A stretch of 48,331 nucleotides of DNA from assembly GCA_016868035.1 (NCBI GenBank), contig VGID01000030.1, forward strand, positions 1 through 48,331. Direction: 5' to 3'. Below the pieces are notes generated by a model. That model did no database searches. It saw nothing but the letters and a program-made list of their open reading frames with translations, and had not been told where the DNA came from. The translations under genes were made by a program, and so were the position numbers. Each line of letters opens with the position of its first letter. The first letter of the stretch is position 1. This document shows, piece after piece, positions 35,983 through 43,851 of the stretch. The stretch is from Betaproteobacteria bacterium. Lineage in GTDB: Bacteria > Pseudomonadota > Gammaproteobacteria > Burkholderiales > SG8-41.

Positions 35983-37401
35983 CTACCGCGTGGGAGTCTG
36001 CGCCACCACGACGTTCCCGCCGCTCGGCCGGGCAGGAACCGCGATCGTGGCGGGCTTTGCGGGCTCGCGCGGGCCGCCAGCGGCCGGTTTCTTGACCGCG
36101 GTCTGGCGCACGGCGCCGGGCTTGGAGCCGCCCTTGCGTGTGCCCTGGGCGTGCTTCGCCTTGGGCTTGTGGCGCACGCGCGTGAGCTTCGGCGCGGGCA
36201 GGTCGGGAAGATGGGGTTCGGCGTGGCCGCGGTGCGGGACCAGCAGGGTTTGCCCGGCGCCGATGGTCTTCTTCCCGGTGACGCCGTTGATCTCCTTCAG
36301 CTGCGCGAGAGTGATCCCGTGCTTGGCGGCGATTTTTTGAGGCTGGTCGCCCCGCTTCATGGTGTAGGTCTGCCAGGACGCGAGCGGCTTGTCGTGCGCT
36401 TCGAGATTCCGGCGGAAGGTCTCGACCCGGGCGCGCGGCAGCACGATCGTTTCCGAGCCGTCCGCCTTGATCACGGGCTTGTTGTGCGCGGGGTTCAGGA
36501 ACCGGAATTCCTCCATCGAGATCTCGGCGAGCTTCGCGGCCAGCTTGACGTCGATATGGCGGCTGGTGGTGACCGTTGCGAAGTAGGGTTCATTGGGGAC
36601 GGCGGCGAGCTGCAGCCCGAAGCGCGCCGGATCGGCGATGATGTTCTTCACCGCGAGCAGCTTGGGCACGTAGTTGCGCGTCTCGTTCGGCATCGTCAGG
36701 CTCCCGTAATCGGTGGGGAGTCCCTTGGCCTGGTTCCTTGCCATCGCGCGGCTCACCGCGCCCTCGCCCCAGTTGTACGCCGCGAGCGCGAGCTCCCAGT
36801 CGCCGAACATGCCGTGGAGCTTTTCGAGATAGTCGAGCGCGGCGTTGGTGGCCGCAATCACGTCACGCCGCCCGTCGTACCAGAAGTTCTGGCGCAGGCC
36901 GTAGTGCTTTCCGGTAGAGGGTATGAACTGCCACATGCCGGAGGCGTGGGCCCGCGAGTAGGCCTGCGGGTTGTAGGCGCTCTCGATCATGGGCAGGAGC
37001 GCGATCTCGGCGGGCATCCTGCGCCGCTCGATCTCCTCCACCACGTGAAAGAGGTAGCGGCTGCCGCGTTCCACCATGCGCGCGACGTAATCCGGCCGGC
37101 TCGAGTACCACTGCTCCCACCCGCGCAGCAGCGGACCGTCGCCGTTGCCGAGGCGAAAGCCCGTGCGCATCCGCTCCCACAGGTCCGCCGGGGGCGGAGG
37201 TGGAGTCGTCTTGGGCGGCTCGGGCGCCGCAGCGGGCTCCGTGACCCGCGTGACCGGTTCGGCGGGCGGTTGGGCGAGCACGGGTGCCGTGGCCGCCGCC
37301 TCGCTTGCCTGCAACAGGTCGGCTCCCCGGTCCGGCAGTTGCGCACAGCCGGACGCAAGAAGCAGCGCCAACGCGCTCAAAACCAGGGGTCGTGACGCCA
37401 T
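35983..37401 (-). CDS. mltD: membrane-bound lytic murein transglycosylase D
   Basis: 472 residues with a lipobox (Leu-Ala-Ser-Gly-Cys19), a Pro/Ala-rich linker to about 72 and a lytic transglycosylase (SLT) domain. The catalytic glutamate is Glu140 in Met-Ile-Glu-Ser-Ala-Tyr-Asn-Pro, followed by Ala-Ser-Gly-Met-Trp-Gln-Phe. One clear LysM peptidoglycan-binding motif lies near 345-390 (Tyr-Thr-Met-Lys-Arg-Gly-Asp), then a basic Lys/Pro/Ala tail. E. coli MltD has two LysM repeats. It cuts glycan strands to 1,6-anhydromuropeptides at the outer membrane. Convergent with yejF. Confidence 0.93.
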   Translation of the reverse strand: MASRPLVLSALALLLASGCAQLPDRGADLLQASEAAATAPVLAQPPAEPVTRVTEPAAAPEPPKTTPPPPPADLWERMRTGFRLGNGDGPLLRGWEQWYSSRPDYVARMVERGSRYLFHVVEEIERRRMPAEIALLPMIESAYNPQAYSRAHASGMWQFIPSTGKHYGLRQNFWYDGRRDVIAATNAALDYLEKLHGMFGDWELALAAYNWGEGAVSRAMARNQAKGLPTDYGSLTMPNETRNYVPKLLAVKNIIADPARFGLQLAAVPNEPYFATVTTSRHIDVKLAAKLAEISMEEFRFLNPAHNKPVIKADGSETIVLPRARVETFRRNLEAHDKPLASWQTYTMKRGDQPQKIAAKHGITLAQLKEINGVTGKKTIGAGQTLLVPHRGHAEPHLPDLPAPKLTRVRHKPKAKHAQGTRKGGSKPGAVRQTAVKKPAAGGPREPAKPATIAVPARPSGGNVVVAQTPTR

Positions 37402-37579
37402 TTACTTCTTCTCGTTCTACGAGTTTGGTCGCCGGATGGTAGCCCGGCCCCATCGCGGGCGTCAAGATAAAATTGCTTAAAAATCAGCAAAAAGCGTTGC
37501 ATATTTCGCAACAAACTTCACATTTTTTGAGGTTTGCCGCCGCTCAGCGGCCCGAGCGACCCGCGACCACTCGGGATTT

Positions 37580-37679
37580 GCAGTGGGCAGTGGGCAGCAG
37601 CCAGTTTTCAGTGGACAGTGGGCAGCTTTCAGAAGCTGCGAACTGATCACTGACGACTGCCAACTCACGAATCACGGTG
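37580..37679. repeat. word-repeat palindrome R10 (CAGTGGGCAG words)
   Basis: CAGTGGGCAGTGGGCAG at 37581-37597, CAGTGGACAGTGGGCAG at 37609-37625, then complementary ACTGACGACTGCC and CTCACGAATCACG. A central stem pairs GCAGCTT with AAGCTGC around TCAG (37622-37639). It lies between mltD and gloB and ends next to the gloB stop. The flank 37402-37579 is AT-rich and probably holds the mltD promoter. Confidence 0.7.
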
Positions 37680-37681
37680 TA

Positions 37682-38464
37682 TCAGAACTGGTTCTTCCAC
37701 TCCCGAATGGCGCCGAGGACAGCTACCGGGTCCTGCAGCGCCTTGCCGGCGTAGCGGCTCGCGGTTGCGACGACAGCCGTTTCGCTGCAACGCACGAACG
37801 GGTTGGTGGCCTTCTCCTGGGCGATATTGGAGGGCAGGGTGGGCAGATCCTGCTCGCGCTGGCGCTGCGCCCGTGCCTCGAGCTCACGCAGCGCGCGGTT
37901 ATCGGGGTCGGCGGCCTTGGCGAAGCGGATATTGGAGAGCGTGTATTCATGCCCGCAATAAACCGCCGTCGTGTCGGGCAAGCGCATGAGCTTCGAGAGG
38001 GACGCGTGCATCTGCGCGGGCGTGCCCTCGAACAGCCGTCCGCACCCCGCCGCAAACAGCGTGTCGCCGCAAAACAGCATTCCCCCGCCGAAGAACGCGA
38101 TGTGGGTCCGCGTGTGCCCCGGAATTTCCAGCACGTCGAACTCGATCCCGAAATGGGGGAGCTTCATGCGCTCTCCGTCGCGCAGCGGGTGGGTGACTTC
38201 GCGTATGCGTTCGTCGTGAGGCCCGTACACGGGCACGCGGTAGCGGGCGAGCAGCGCCGCGTTGCCGCCCACGTGGTCGGCATGATGGTGGGTGTTGAGG
38301 ATCGCGGCGAGCTCCAGTCGTTCCGCGCGCAGGTAATCGAGCACCGGCTGCGCGTCGCCGGGATCGACCACCGCGGCGCAGCTCGCATCGCGCACGGTCC
38401 AGATGTAGTTGTCCGAGAAGGCGCGCAGCGCGACGACCTCGTGGGGGCTCATGACCTGACTCAT
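37682..38464 (-). CDS. gloB: hydroxyacylglutathione hydrolase (glyoxalase II)
   Basis: 260 residues of the metallo-beta-lactamase fold. The metal motif is Thr-His59-His60-His61-Ala-Asp63-His64 and later ligands are in Pro-Gly-His-Thr, Cys-Gly-Asp-Thr-Leu-Phe and Cys-Gly-His-Glu-Tyr. It hydrolyses S-lactoylglutathione to lactate, finishing methylglyoxal detoxification. ATG 38452 (Met-Ser-Pro-His-Glu) may be the true start, because the first four codons from 38464 run into repeat R11. Divergent from the methyltransferase. Confidence 0.95.
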   Translation of the reverse strand: MSQVMSPHEVVALRAFSDNYIWTVRDASCAAVVDPGDAQPVLDYLRAERLELAAILNTHHHADHVGGNAALLARYRVPVYGPHDERIREVTHPLRDGERMKLPHFGIEFDVLEIPGHTRTHIAFFGGGMLFCGDTLFAAGCGRLFEGTPAQMHASLSKLMRLPDTTAVYCGHEYTLSNIRFAKAADPDNRALRELEARAQRQREQDLPTLPSNIAQEKATNPFVRCSETAVVATASRYAGKALQDPVAVLGAIREWKNQF

Positions 38465-38520
38465 GACTGGTGGCTCGTGCGTCGTGATTCGTGAGTCGTG
38501 ATCCGTGGCTCGAGCGGATT
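38458..38520. repeat. one-armed word repeat R11 (7-bp words)
   Basis: About eight consecutive 7-bp CGTGANT-like units between the divergent gloB and methyltransferase genes, without a matching complementary arm. It is the only one-armed member with a long run in the window. Confidence 0.65.
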
Positions 38521-38540
38521 ATTTGATTTAAACTCGCGGC

Positions 38541-39308
38541 ATGTCAACGCGCAATGCACTCGCGAGCGCCGAAGCGTGGCTCGCCACGCCGCTCGGCCGT
38601 TACGTGCTGGAGCGGGAACAGAGCTACTTCGACGCCGCGGTGGCCGATGTATTCGGCTACAACGCGTTTCAGCTCGGGCTGCCGGAGACCGATCTGCTGC
38701 GCGCAAGCCGCATCGTCCTGCGCATGCGCGTGGATGCGGGGGAGCGCGCGGGGCTGCGGGCGGACTTCCGCGATCTGCCGATCGCGGGCAACAGCGCCGA
38801 TCTCGTGCTGCTGCCGCACGTGCTCGAGTTCAGCGAGAATCCCCACCAGATCCTGCGCGAAGTGGCGCGGGTGCTGGTGCCCGAAGGGCACGTCGTGATC
38901 GCGTGCTTCAATCCGTGGAGCCTGTGGGGCTTCCGGCGCATGTTCTCGGGCAATGCGCACTACCCGTGGCGGGGGCGCTTCGTGAACCTGCCGCGGCTCA
39001 AGGACTGGCTTGCCCTGCTCGGGCTCGAGATCACGGCAGGCCAGATGAGCTGCTACGTGCCCCCCTGCGCCACCGAGAAATGGCTGGAGCGCTTCGCCTT
39101 CATGGAGCGGGCTGGCGACCGCTGGTGGCCGATCGCGGGAGGCGTGTATTTCCTGCAAGCCGTGAAGCGGGTCGGCGGCTGGCGGCTCATCACGCCGAAA
39201 TGGCGCGACCGGATGGCGCCCAAGAACAACCTCGCGCCCGTGCCGAAGAAAGTGCGACGACCGGAGGATGCGGTTGTCGCACGAAACGGCGTGACACGTG
39301 AATCGTGA
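38541..39308 (+). CDS. class I SAM-dependent methyltransferase (type 11)
   Basis: 255 residues. The central segment Ala-Asp-Leu-Val-Leu-Leu-Pro-His-Val-Leu-Glu-Phe followed by Leu-Arg-Glu-Val-Ala-Arg-Val-Leu-Val-Pro-Glu-Gly matches the post-I/motif III part of type-11 methyltransferases. The glycine-rich motif I is not obvious. Small methyltransferases of this kind often sit between gloB and rnhA in betaproteobacteria; the substrate is unknown. The last residues (Gly-Val-Thr-Arg-Glu-Ser) are translated repeat words and the stop is itself a GTGA word. Confidence 0.85.
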   Translation: MSTRNALASAEAWLATPLGRYVLEREQSYFDAAVADVFGYNAFQLGLPETDLLRASRIVLRMRVDAGERAGLRADFRDLPIAGNSADLVLLPHVLEFSENPHQILREVARVLVPEGHVVIACFNPWSLWGFRRMFSGNAHYPWRGRFVNLPRLKDWLALLGLEITAGQMSCYVPPCATEKWLERFAFMERAGDRWWPIAGGVYFLQAVKRVGGWRLITPKWRDRMAPKNNLAPVPKKVRRPEDAVVARNGVTRES

Positions 39309-39430
39309 CATGATGATTCGTGACGGGGTGATGCGTGACTTGGTGAAGCGTGCCGTATTCTTGGCGCTCTTGAACTGCCGCGCCTTATCAGGTCACGCCG
39401 TATCACGTCACGCGGCATCACGTCACGGAT
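39288..39430. repeat. word-repeat palindrome R12
   Basis: The left arm (39288-39352) mixes GCGTGACAC, CGTGACATGATGATT and GCGTGACTTGGTGAA units. The right arm (39379-39428) has TCAGGTCACGCCGTA and TCACGTCACGCGGCA units. It separates the methyltransferase from rnhA, with the start of rnhA 8 nt after the right arm. Confidence 0.85.
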
Positions 39431-39437
39431 TTCCACG

Positions 39438-39884
39438 ATGAAGGAAATCGTGGAGATCTACACCGATGGCGCCTGCAAGGGCAACCCGGGCGTGGGCGGC
39501 TGGGGCGTGCTGCTCAAATACGGCCAGACGAAGCGCGAGGTGTACGGGGGCGAGCCGCACACGACCAACAACCGCATGGAGCTGACCGCGGTCATTCGCG
39601 CGATCGAGGCGCTGCGGCGCCGCTGCAAGGTGCGGCTCCATACCGACTCGCAGTACGTACAGCAGGGGATCAGCGCCTGGATCAAGGACTGGAAGAAGCG
39701 CGGCTGGCGCACGGCCGACAAAAAGCCCGTGAAGAACGAGGACCTGTGGCGCCGGCTCGACGAGCTGGCGGAGAAGCACGAGATCGAATGGATCTGGGTG
39801 CGCGGCCACACCGGCGATCCCGACAATGAGCGTGCCGACGAGCTCGCCAACCTCGGCGTCGCCGAGGTGGCTCGAGATGCGTGA
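39438..39884 (+). CDS. rnhA: ribonuclease HI
   Basis: 148 residues. Catalytic residues are numbered exactly as in E. coli RNase HI: Asp10, Glu48, Asp70, His124 and Asp134. The basic protrusion (Trp-Lys-Lys-Arg-Gly-Trp-Arg) is present. It degrades RNA in RNA-DNA hybrids. The rnhA-dnaQ pairing is common in proteobacteria. The stop TGA (39882-39884) begins repeat R13. No ribosome site is evident. Confidence 0.98.
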   Translation: MKEIVEIYTDGACKGNPGVGGWGVLLKYGQTKREVYGGEPHTTNNRMELTAVIRAIEALRRRCKVRLHTDSQYVQQGISAWIKDWKKRGWRTADKKPVKNEDLWRRLDELAEKHEIEWIWVRGHTGDPDNERADELANLGVAEVARDA

Positions 39885-39977
39885 CATGGTGAAGCGTGAC
39901 AGATGTTTGAGCTTGTGAAACCACGCGCAGTATCATGTCACGCCTTGCTACGTCACGCGGTATCACGTCACGCCCTG
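39879..39977. repeat. word-repeat palindrome R13 (15-bp words)
   Basis: The left arm GCGTGACATGGTGAA plus GCGTGACAG begins on the rnhA stop codon. The right arm (39930-39975) has TATCATGTCACGCC and TATCACGTCACGCC units. It fills the gap between rnhA and dnaQ. Confidence 0.83.
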
Positions 39978-39990
39978 TCAAGCTGAGCCA

Positions 39991-40704
39991 ATGAGACAGA
40001 TCATCCTGGACACGGAAACCACCGGGCTCGAGCCCGAGCTCGGCCATCGCATCATCGAGATCGCGGGGGTGGAGCTCGTCAACCGGCGTCTCACCGGAAA
40101 CCACTTCCACCGCTATCTCAATCCGGAGCGCGAGAGCGAGGCGGGTGCGCTCGAGGTCCACGGGCTCAGCATGGAATTCCTGCGCGACAAGCCCAAATTC
40201 CGGGAGATCGTCAACGAGTTCCTCGATTACGTGAGCGGCGCGGAGCTCATCATCCACAACGCTCCTTTCGACGTCGCCTTTCTCAACCACGAGCTGGCGC
40301 GCGCGGACCGCAAGCAGATCACCGAGTATTGCCGGGATATTTTGGACACGCTGCGTCTCGCCAGGGACATGCATCCGGGCAAGAGGAACAGTCTCGACGC
40401 GCTGTGCGAGCGCTACCAGATCGACAACTCGGCGCGCACGCTGCACGGCGCGCTGCTCGACGCGCAATTACTCGCCGAGGCTTACCTCGCGATGACCCGC
40501 GGCCAGGAGAGCCTCGTCATGGATGTGGTGGAGGCCGCCGCTACGCCGGGGGCCGCGACCGAGGCCGTGCATGGCGAGCTCGATCTGGTCGTCGTTCCGG
40601 CCAGCGAAGAGGAGCTTGCGGCGCACGCGCGCCAGCTCGAGGAGATCGACAAGGCGAGCGGCGGCGCGTGCATCTGGAAGCGCCTCGAGGCAGGAAAGGC
40701 GTGA
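39991..40704 (+). CDS. dnaQ: DNA polymerase III epsilon subunit (3'-5' exonuclease)
   Basis: 237 residues with the DEDDh exonuclease residues Asp7, Glu9, Asp94, His152 and Asp157. The C-terminal tail (about 180-237) would bind the alpha polymerase subunit. It proofreads replication errors. The stop TGA (40702-40704) is the first GTGAATC word of repeat R14. A weak GAG at about 39984 is the only ribosome-site-like sequence. Confidence 0.97.
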   Translation: MRQIILDTETTGLEPELGHRIIEIAGVELVNRRLTGNHFHRYLNPERESEAGALEVHGLSMEFLRDKPKFREIVNEFLDYVSGAELIIHNAPFDVAFLNHELARADRKQITEYCRDILDTLRLARDMHPGKRNSLDALCERYQIDNSARTLHGALLDAQLLAEAYLAMTRGQESLVMDVVEAAATPGAATEAVHGELDLVVVPASEEELAAHARQLEEIDKASGGACIWKRLEAGKA

Positions 40705-41039
40705 ATCGTGAATCGTGAGTCGTGACTCGACGAAACTCTTAGAGCCGTATCAAAAAGACCCAAAAAGCTCGAAACCGCCGATGAACGCAGATGGACGCAG
40801 ATAAAATCAAGACCAATATAGACAGGATTAACAGGATGAAAACAGGATTTACATGATTATTTGATCGGGTCTAATCCTGTTAATCTTGCGAAATCTTGTG
40901 AATCCTGTCCATTTTCTTGTTTTTCGTCGGCGTGTATCGGCGTTTATCTGCGGTTAGTGTTTCTTGATTTTGTTACCGGTTCTTAGCCGGCTGCCTGTTT
41001 CTCCTGGCGCCTCACGACTCACGGATCACCACTCACGGT
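40701..41039. repeat. nested word-repeat palindrome R14, about 340 bp
   Basis: Three layers pair inward. Outer: GTGAATC heptads (40701-40731) with TCACGAC/TCACGGA heptads (41010-41039). Middle: GATGAACGCAGATGGACGCA and following (40780-40803) with CGTTTATCTGCGGTTAG (40940-40957). Inner: ACAGGATTAACAGGATG (40820-40837) and ACAGGATTT with AATCCTGTTAATC (40873-40885) and AATCCTGTCC. TTAGAGCCGTATCAAAA (40740-40756) also pairs loosely near 40970-40985. The whole dnaQ-nudC gap is this structure; I see no gene in it. Confidence 0.85.
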
Positions 41040-41047
41040 TCAACGGG

Positions 41048-41899
41048 CTAGAGCGGATGTCCCGTCACGCTTTCGCCGCGCGCAATCCGCCCGGACACCG
41101 TGTCGATCAGCCGCCGTGAGATGCTGATGCTGGGCGGGAGCTTCGGCAGGTGTTCGATGTCGAACCAGCGCGCTTCCGCGATTTCCACGCCGTCGGGGCT
41201 TATCTCGCCGCCGGCGTACTCGGCGGTGAAAGCGATCATCAGCGAGTGCGGGAACGGCCACGGCTGGCTGCCGAAGTAGCGGATGTTGCGGATCTCCACG
41301 CCCACTTCCTCGCGCGTCTCGCGCACCACCGTGTCTTCCAGCATCTCGCCCGGTTCGACGAACCCGGCGAGCGCGGAAAAACGCCCGTCGGGCCAGACCG
41401 GCTTGCGCGCGAGAAGCAGCTCGCGGCCACGCGTGACCAGGATCATGATCGCCGGCGAGATCGGCGGATAGCTCGTGAACCCGCAGGACGGGCAAGCCCG
41501 CGCGCGCTCATCGGGCCGCGGCTCGGTTTGCGTGCCGCAGCGGCTGCAGTACTGGTGGTTACGGTCCCAATCCAGGATCTGGTAGGCGCGTCCCGATAGC
41601 GCCGCGAGCTGTGTTTCCACCAGTCCGAACAGGTCCCGCAGCCCGAGGGCAGACCAGCCTGCGGGCAGGGGCTCCGACTCGCGGATCTCCACGGCGTAGC
41701 AGTGGGTGCCCTGGTAGAGGCCGAGATACTGGCTGCGAACGGGCGTCAGCCCGTGCTCGGCAAGGTCGGCGCAGCAGGGCAGGGCAGGCTTGTCCGCATC
41801 GTTGAGCACCGCGATCCGCGCGCCCTGGAACGCGAACCACATCGCCGGTCCGGAACGGCCCTCCGGCGCAATCATCAGCGGGATGAATTCTTCAGCCAT
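41048..41899 (-). CDS. nudC: NudC-type NAD+ diphosphatase / RNA deNADding enzyme
   Basis: 283 residues. The zinc site is Cys118, Cys121, Cys136 and Cys139. The Nudix box runs from Gly179 (Gly-Phe-Val-Glu-Pro-Gly-Glu then Arg-Glu-Thr-x-Glu-Glu-Val-Gly). The NudC-specific Ser-Gln-Pro-Trp-Pro-Phe-Pro-His-Ser is at 211-219. It splits NAD(H) and removes NAD caps from RNA. It is the last core gene before the integrated element. Confidence 0.97.
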   Translation of the reverse strand: MAEEFIPLMIAPEGRSGPAMWFAFQGARIAVLNDADKPALPCCADLAEHGLTPVRSQYLGLYQGTHCYAVEIRESEPLPAGWSALGLRDLFGLVETQLAALSGRAYQILDWDRNHQYCSRCGTQTEPRPDERARACPSCGFTSYPPISPAIMILVTRGRELLLARKPVWPDGRFSALAGFVEPGEMLEDTVVRETREEVGVEIRNIRYFGSQPWPFPHSLMIAFTAEYAGGEISPDGVEIAEARWFDIEHLPKLPPSISISRRLIDTVSGRIARGESVTGHPL

Positions 41900-41900
41900 T

Positions 41901-42040
41901 CTGGTGGTGAAGCGTGACTGGTGACTGGTGACTCGTGACGGGTGGCTCGTGACCGGTGACGGACGACCCGTGGCCCGTAACCGTCAGTGACGAAGACTCT
42001 GGCGTTTTCGAGTCACGAATCACGAGTCACGAATCACGCC
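41901..42040. repeat. word-repeat palindrome R15 (7-bp words)
   Basis: The left arm (41901-41985) is about eleven heptads GTGACTG, GTGACTC, GTGACGG, GTGACCG. The right arm (42009-42040) is CGAGTCACGAATCACG repeated. It lies between nudC and the tRNA-Val fragment and is the last member before the integrated element. Confidence 0.85.
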
Positions 42041-42050
42041 TTTGGCAATG

Positions 42051-42100
42051 TGGTGGGTGGTACTGGGTTCGAACCAGTGACCCCTGCCGTGTGAAGGCAG
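42051..42100 (-). other. attachment site: 3' fragment of tRNA-Val(CAC)
   Basis: Read on the minus strand, 50 nt form the 3' part of a tRNA: anticodon stem CTGCC/GGCAG with loop TTCACAC (anticodon CAC), T-arm ACTGG-TTCGAAC-CCAGT, and ACCACCC-A-CCA. The D-arm and 5' acceptor half are absent; the sequence past 42100 does not continue the tRNA. A tyrosine recombinase follows at once. This is the pattern left when an element integrates into a tRNA gene: the intact copy should lie at the far end, outside the window. Confidence 0.85.
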
Positions 42101-42136
42101 AATAGCCTTCCCCATGCATTCCTACGCGTCCCCCCG

Positions 42137-42235
42137 TTTCATAGGGAAAATCAGGGAAATGATCCCTACCGTCCCCTTGCGTTCCAGCCCGTATAGTTTC
42201 ATACTTGTTTCATACTTGTTTCGTACCTTTCATAC
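42137..42235 (+). repeat. TTTCATAC repeats before the integrase gene
   Basis: TTTCATAC at 42197, 42208 and 42228 and TTTCGTAC at 42219, spaced 11, 11 and 9 bp; a related TTTCATAG is at 42137. Being between the attachment site and int, they are candidate arm-type recombinase or excisionase sites, or an int operator. Confidence 0.6.
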
Positions 42236-42250
42236 CGTGAGGGGCTCACC

Positions 42251-43384
42251 ATGAGCAGACAACTTGATCGAGTGGAAGCAAGGCAGAAGCTCGCGTTACG
42301 CCGTGACCCCTACTGGCACCGCATCGCGCAGGGCCAGTATATCGGATTTCGGCGCATGACTCGGGGAAGCGTAGGGACGTGGCTCGCGCGCGCCAATGTC
42401 GGGGGCAAATACGCCTATAAGACGCTGGGTGAGTTTGCCGAAGTTCAAGAGAAGGACCGCTTTGACGCCGCTAACAAGGCCGCAGAGGAATGGTTCCGGC
42501 ACATCGGGCGCGGCGGCTCGACGGCAAAGGCGACGGTCAAGGCGGCAGCGGCAGCCTACGTTGCCTACCTGCGGCAGGAGAAGGGCGAGGCTTCGGCCAA
42601 GGACGCAGAGGGCGCATTCCGCCGCCTAGTGGACGACGACCCCATCGCGCGCGTGGAACTGTCGAAGCTCAAGCCCACGCATTTCCTGGGCTGGCGGGAG
42701 CGCGTGATAGGCAAGGGCTCAAAGTCCTACTTTAATCGCAACCTGACGCCGCTACGGGCTGCGATGAACTACGCGCTGGACCAGGCGGCCGTTTCAAGTG
42801 ACTTCGCATGGTCTAAGGCGCTGCGGCCATTGAAGCTCGACCCGCGCGAGGGCCGGCGCATGATCTACCTAGACGCAGCACAAAGGCGCCGGCTAGTCGA
42901 GAAGGCGTCAGCGGAACTGCGGCCCTTGGTCAAAGCCTGGACGCTGCTGCCAGTGCGTCCGGGGGACGTGGCAAGGCTGCGCGTTGAGCACCTAGACTCT
43001 AAGGGGCGCTCCCTTCACATACCCATAGGCAAGACGCACTCGCGCGTAATCCCCCTATCAGACGAGGCGCTAGCGCACTTCAAGGCTTGCGCCCGTGACA
43101 AGCTGCCGGGGGCGTGGCTAGTTGCCCGCGCCGAAGGGAGCCAGTGGACGCGCTTCGCGTGGCGCGACGAAATGCGCGAAGCAGTCAAGCGGGCAAAGCT
43201 GCCGCGCGGAACCGTGGCCTATAGCTTGCGGCATTCCTGCATCACGGACCTGATTACATCCGGACTGGACCCGCTTACGGTCGCGCGACTGAGCGGCACC
43301 AGCATTGCAATGATTGACAAGCACTACGGCCACCTGAGGGCGGAACATGCCCGCAAGGGGCTCGAAGTGCTTGTGTTGAGATGA
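42251..43384 (+). CDS. tyrosine recombinase / phage integrase
   Basis: 377 residues. The N-terminal arm-binding domain (Trp-Leu-Ala-Arg-Ala-Asn, Tyr-Lys-Thr-Leu-Gly-Glu-Phe) precedes a core-binding domain (about 95-190) and a catalytic domain. Catalytic residues: Arg236, Lys261, Arg327-His328 in Tyr-Ser-Leu-Arg-His, and nucleophile Tyr359. The usual third His/Trp (Leu-Gly-His) reads Leu-Ser-Gly, a variation found in some integrases. The ATG follows a GAGGGG ribosome site. It most likely inserted this element into tRNA-Val(CAC). Confidence 0.93.
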   Translation: MSRQLDRVEARQKLALRRDPYWHRIAQGQYIGFRRMTRGSVGTWLARANVGGKYAYKTLGEFAEVQEKDRFDAANKAAEEWFRHIGRGGSTAKATVKAAAAAYVAYLRQEKGEASAKDAEGAFRRLVDDDPIARVELSKLKPTHFLGWRERVIGKGSKSYFNRNLTPLRAAMNYALDQAAVSSDFAWSKALRPLKLDPREGRRMIYLDAAQRRRLVEKASAELRPLVKAWTLLPVRPGDVARLRVEHLDSKGRSLHIPIGKTHSRVIPLSDEALAHFKACARDKLPGAWLVARAEGSQWTRFAWRDEMREAVKRAKLPRGTVAYSLRHSCITDLITSGLDPLTVARLSGTSIAMIDKHYGHLRAEHARKGLEVLVLR

Positions 43385-43617
43385 TGCAGGCATGGGCCGA
43401 TTATCTAGACGGTCTCACCAGCGGAGCGGATGTCGTGCCGATCAGGTCAGTGCATCGTTCCAATCGGCGAAGGCCTCGAGTCCGTCTTGTTCTCCACTCA
43501 CGCTTTCCTCCTTCGTCCCTGTTTCAGGGGCAGGCAGGGACAGACAAATGCCGGACAAAAAAAGAGACTGCTAATATCTCGACCAGCCGCCGCGTGGCGG
43601 CCTTACCAAGGACATGA
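43381..43617 (+). pseudogene. possible integrase C-terminal remnant
   Basis: An ATGA overlap with the integrase stop opens a 78-codon frame beginning Met-Met-Gln-Ala-Trp-Ala-Asp-Tyr-Leu-Asp-Gly-Leu. That resembles the extreme C-terminus of other tyrosine recombinases. After about 22 residues it becomes basic and unlike a conserved protein. It may be a scar of recombination between integrase genes or a small coupled gene. Recognition is from memory and weak. Confidence 0.3.
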
Positions 43618-43619
43618 CG

Positions 43620-43847
43620 ATGAAATACATCCTGATCGTGCTGCTGAGCGCGGGCGGCGGCTCCGGGCTCAGCCTGTGGAATCAACCGGCGCTGATGTCG
43701 GCCGAATTTGATGATCTCACTGCGTGCGAGGCCGCCATCAAGACAGTGCGCGAACTCGAACGTAAGACACCCCTGGAACGCACCAGCATTGCCGCCGCCT
43801 GCGTCCCGAGCCGTAGCACCCCTACCATGAGCAAGCCTGTAAATTGA
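43620..43847 (+). CDS. small exported hypothetical protein
   Basis: 75 residues from ATG 43620, preferred over 43614 because AAGGA at 43608-43612 is then 7 nt away. A hydrophobic N-terminus (Tyr-Ile-Leu-Ile-Val-Leu-Leu) looks like a signal peptide or anchor. The rest contains two Cys residues and a charged middle. Family not recognised. Confidence 0.55.
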   Translation: MKYILIVLLSAGGGSGLSLWNQPALMSAEFDDLTACEAAIKTVRELERKTPLERTSIAAACVPSRSTPTMSKPVN

Positions 43848-43851
43848 CTTC

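Noticed and set aside
42051-42130. A complete tRNA gene on the minus strand
   Set aside because: Only the anticodon arm, T-arm and 3' acceptor strand are present; no D-arm or 5' acceptor strand can be found beyond 42100.
43515-43541. Rho-independent terminator formed by GTCCCTG and CAGGGAC
   Set aside because: The stem is real, but an A-rich tail and not a U-run follows on the plus strand, so I do not call it a terminator.
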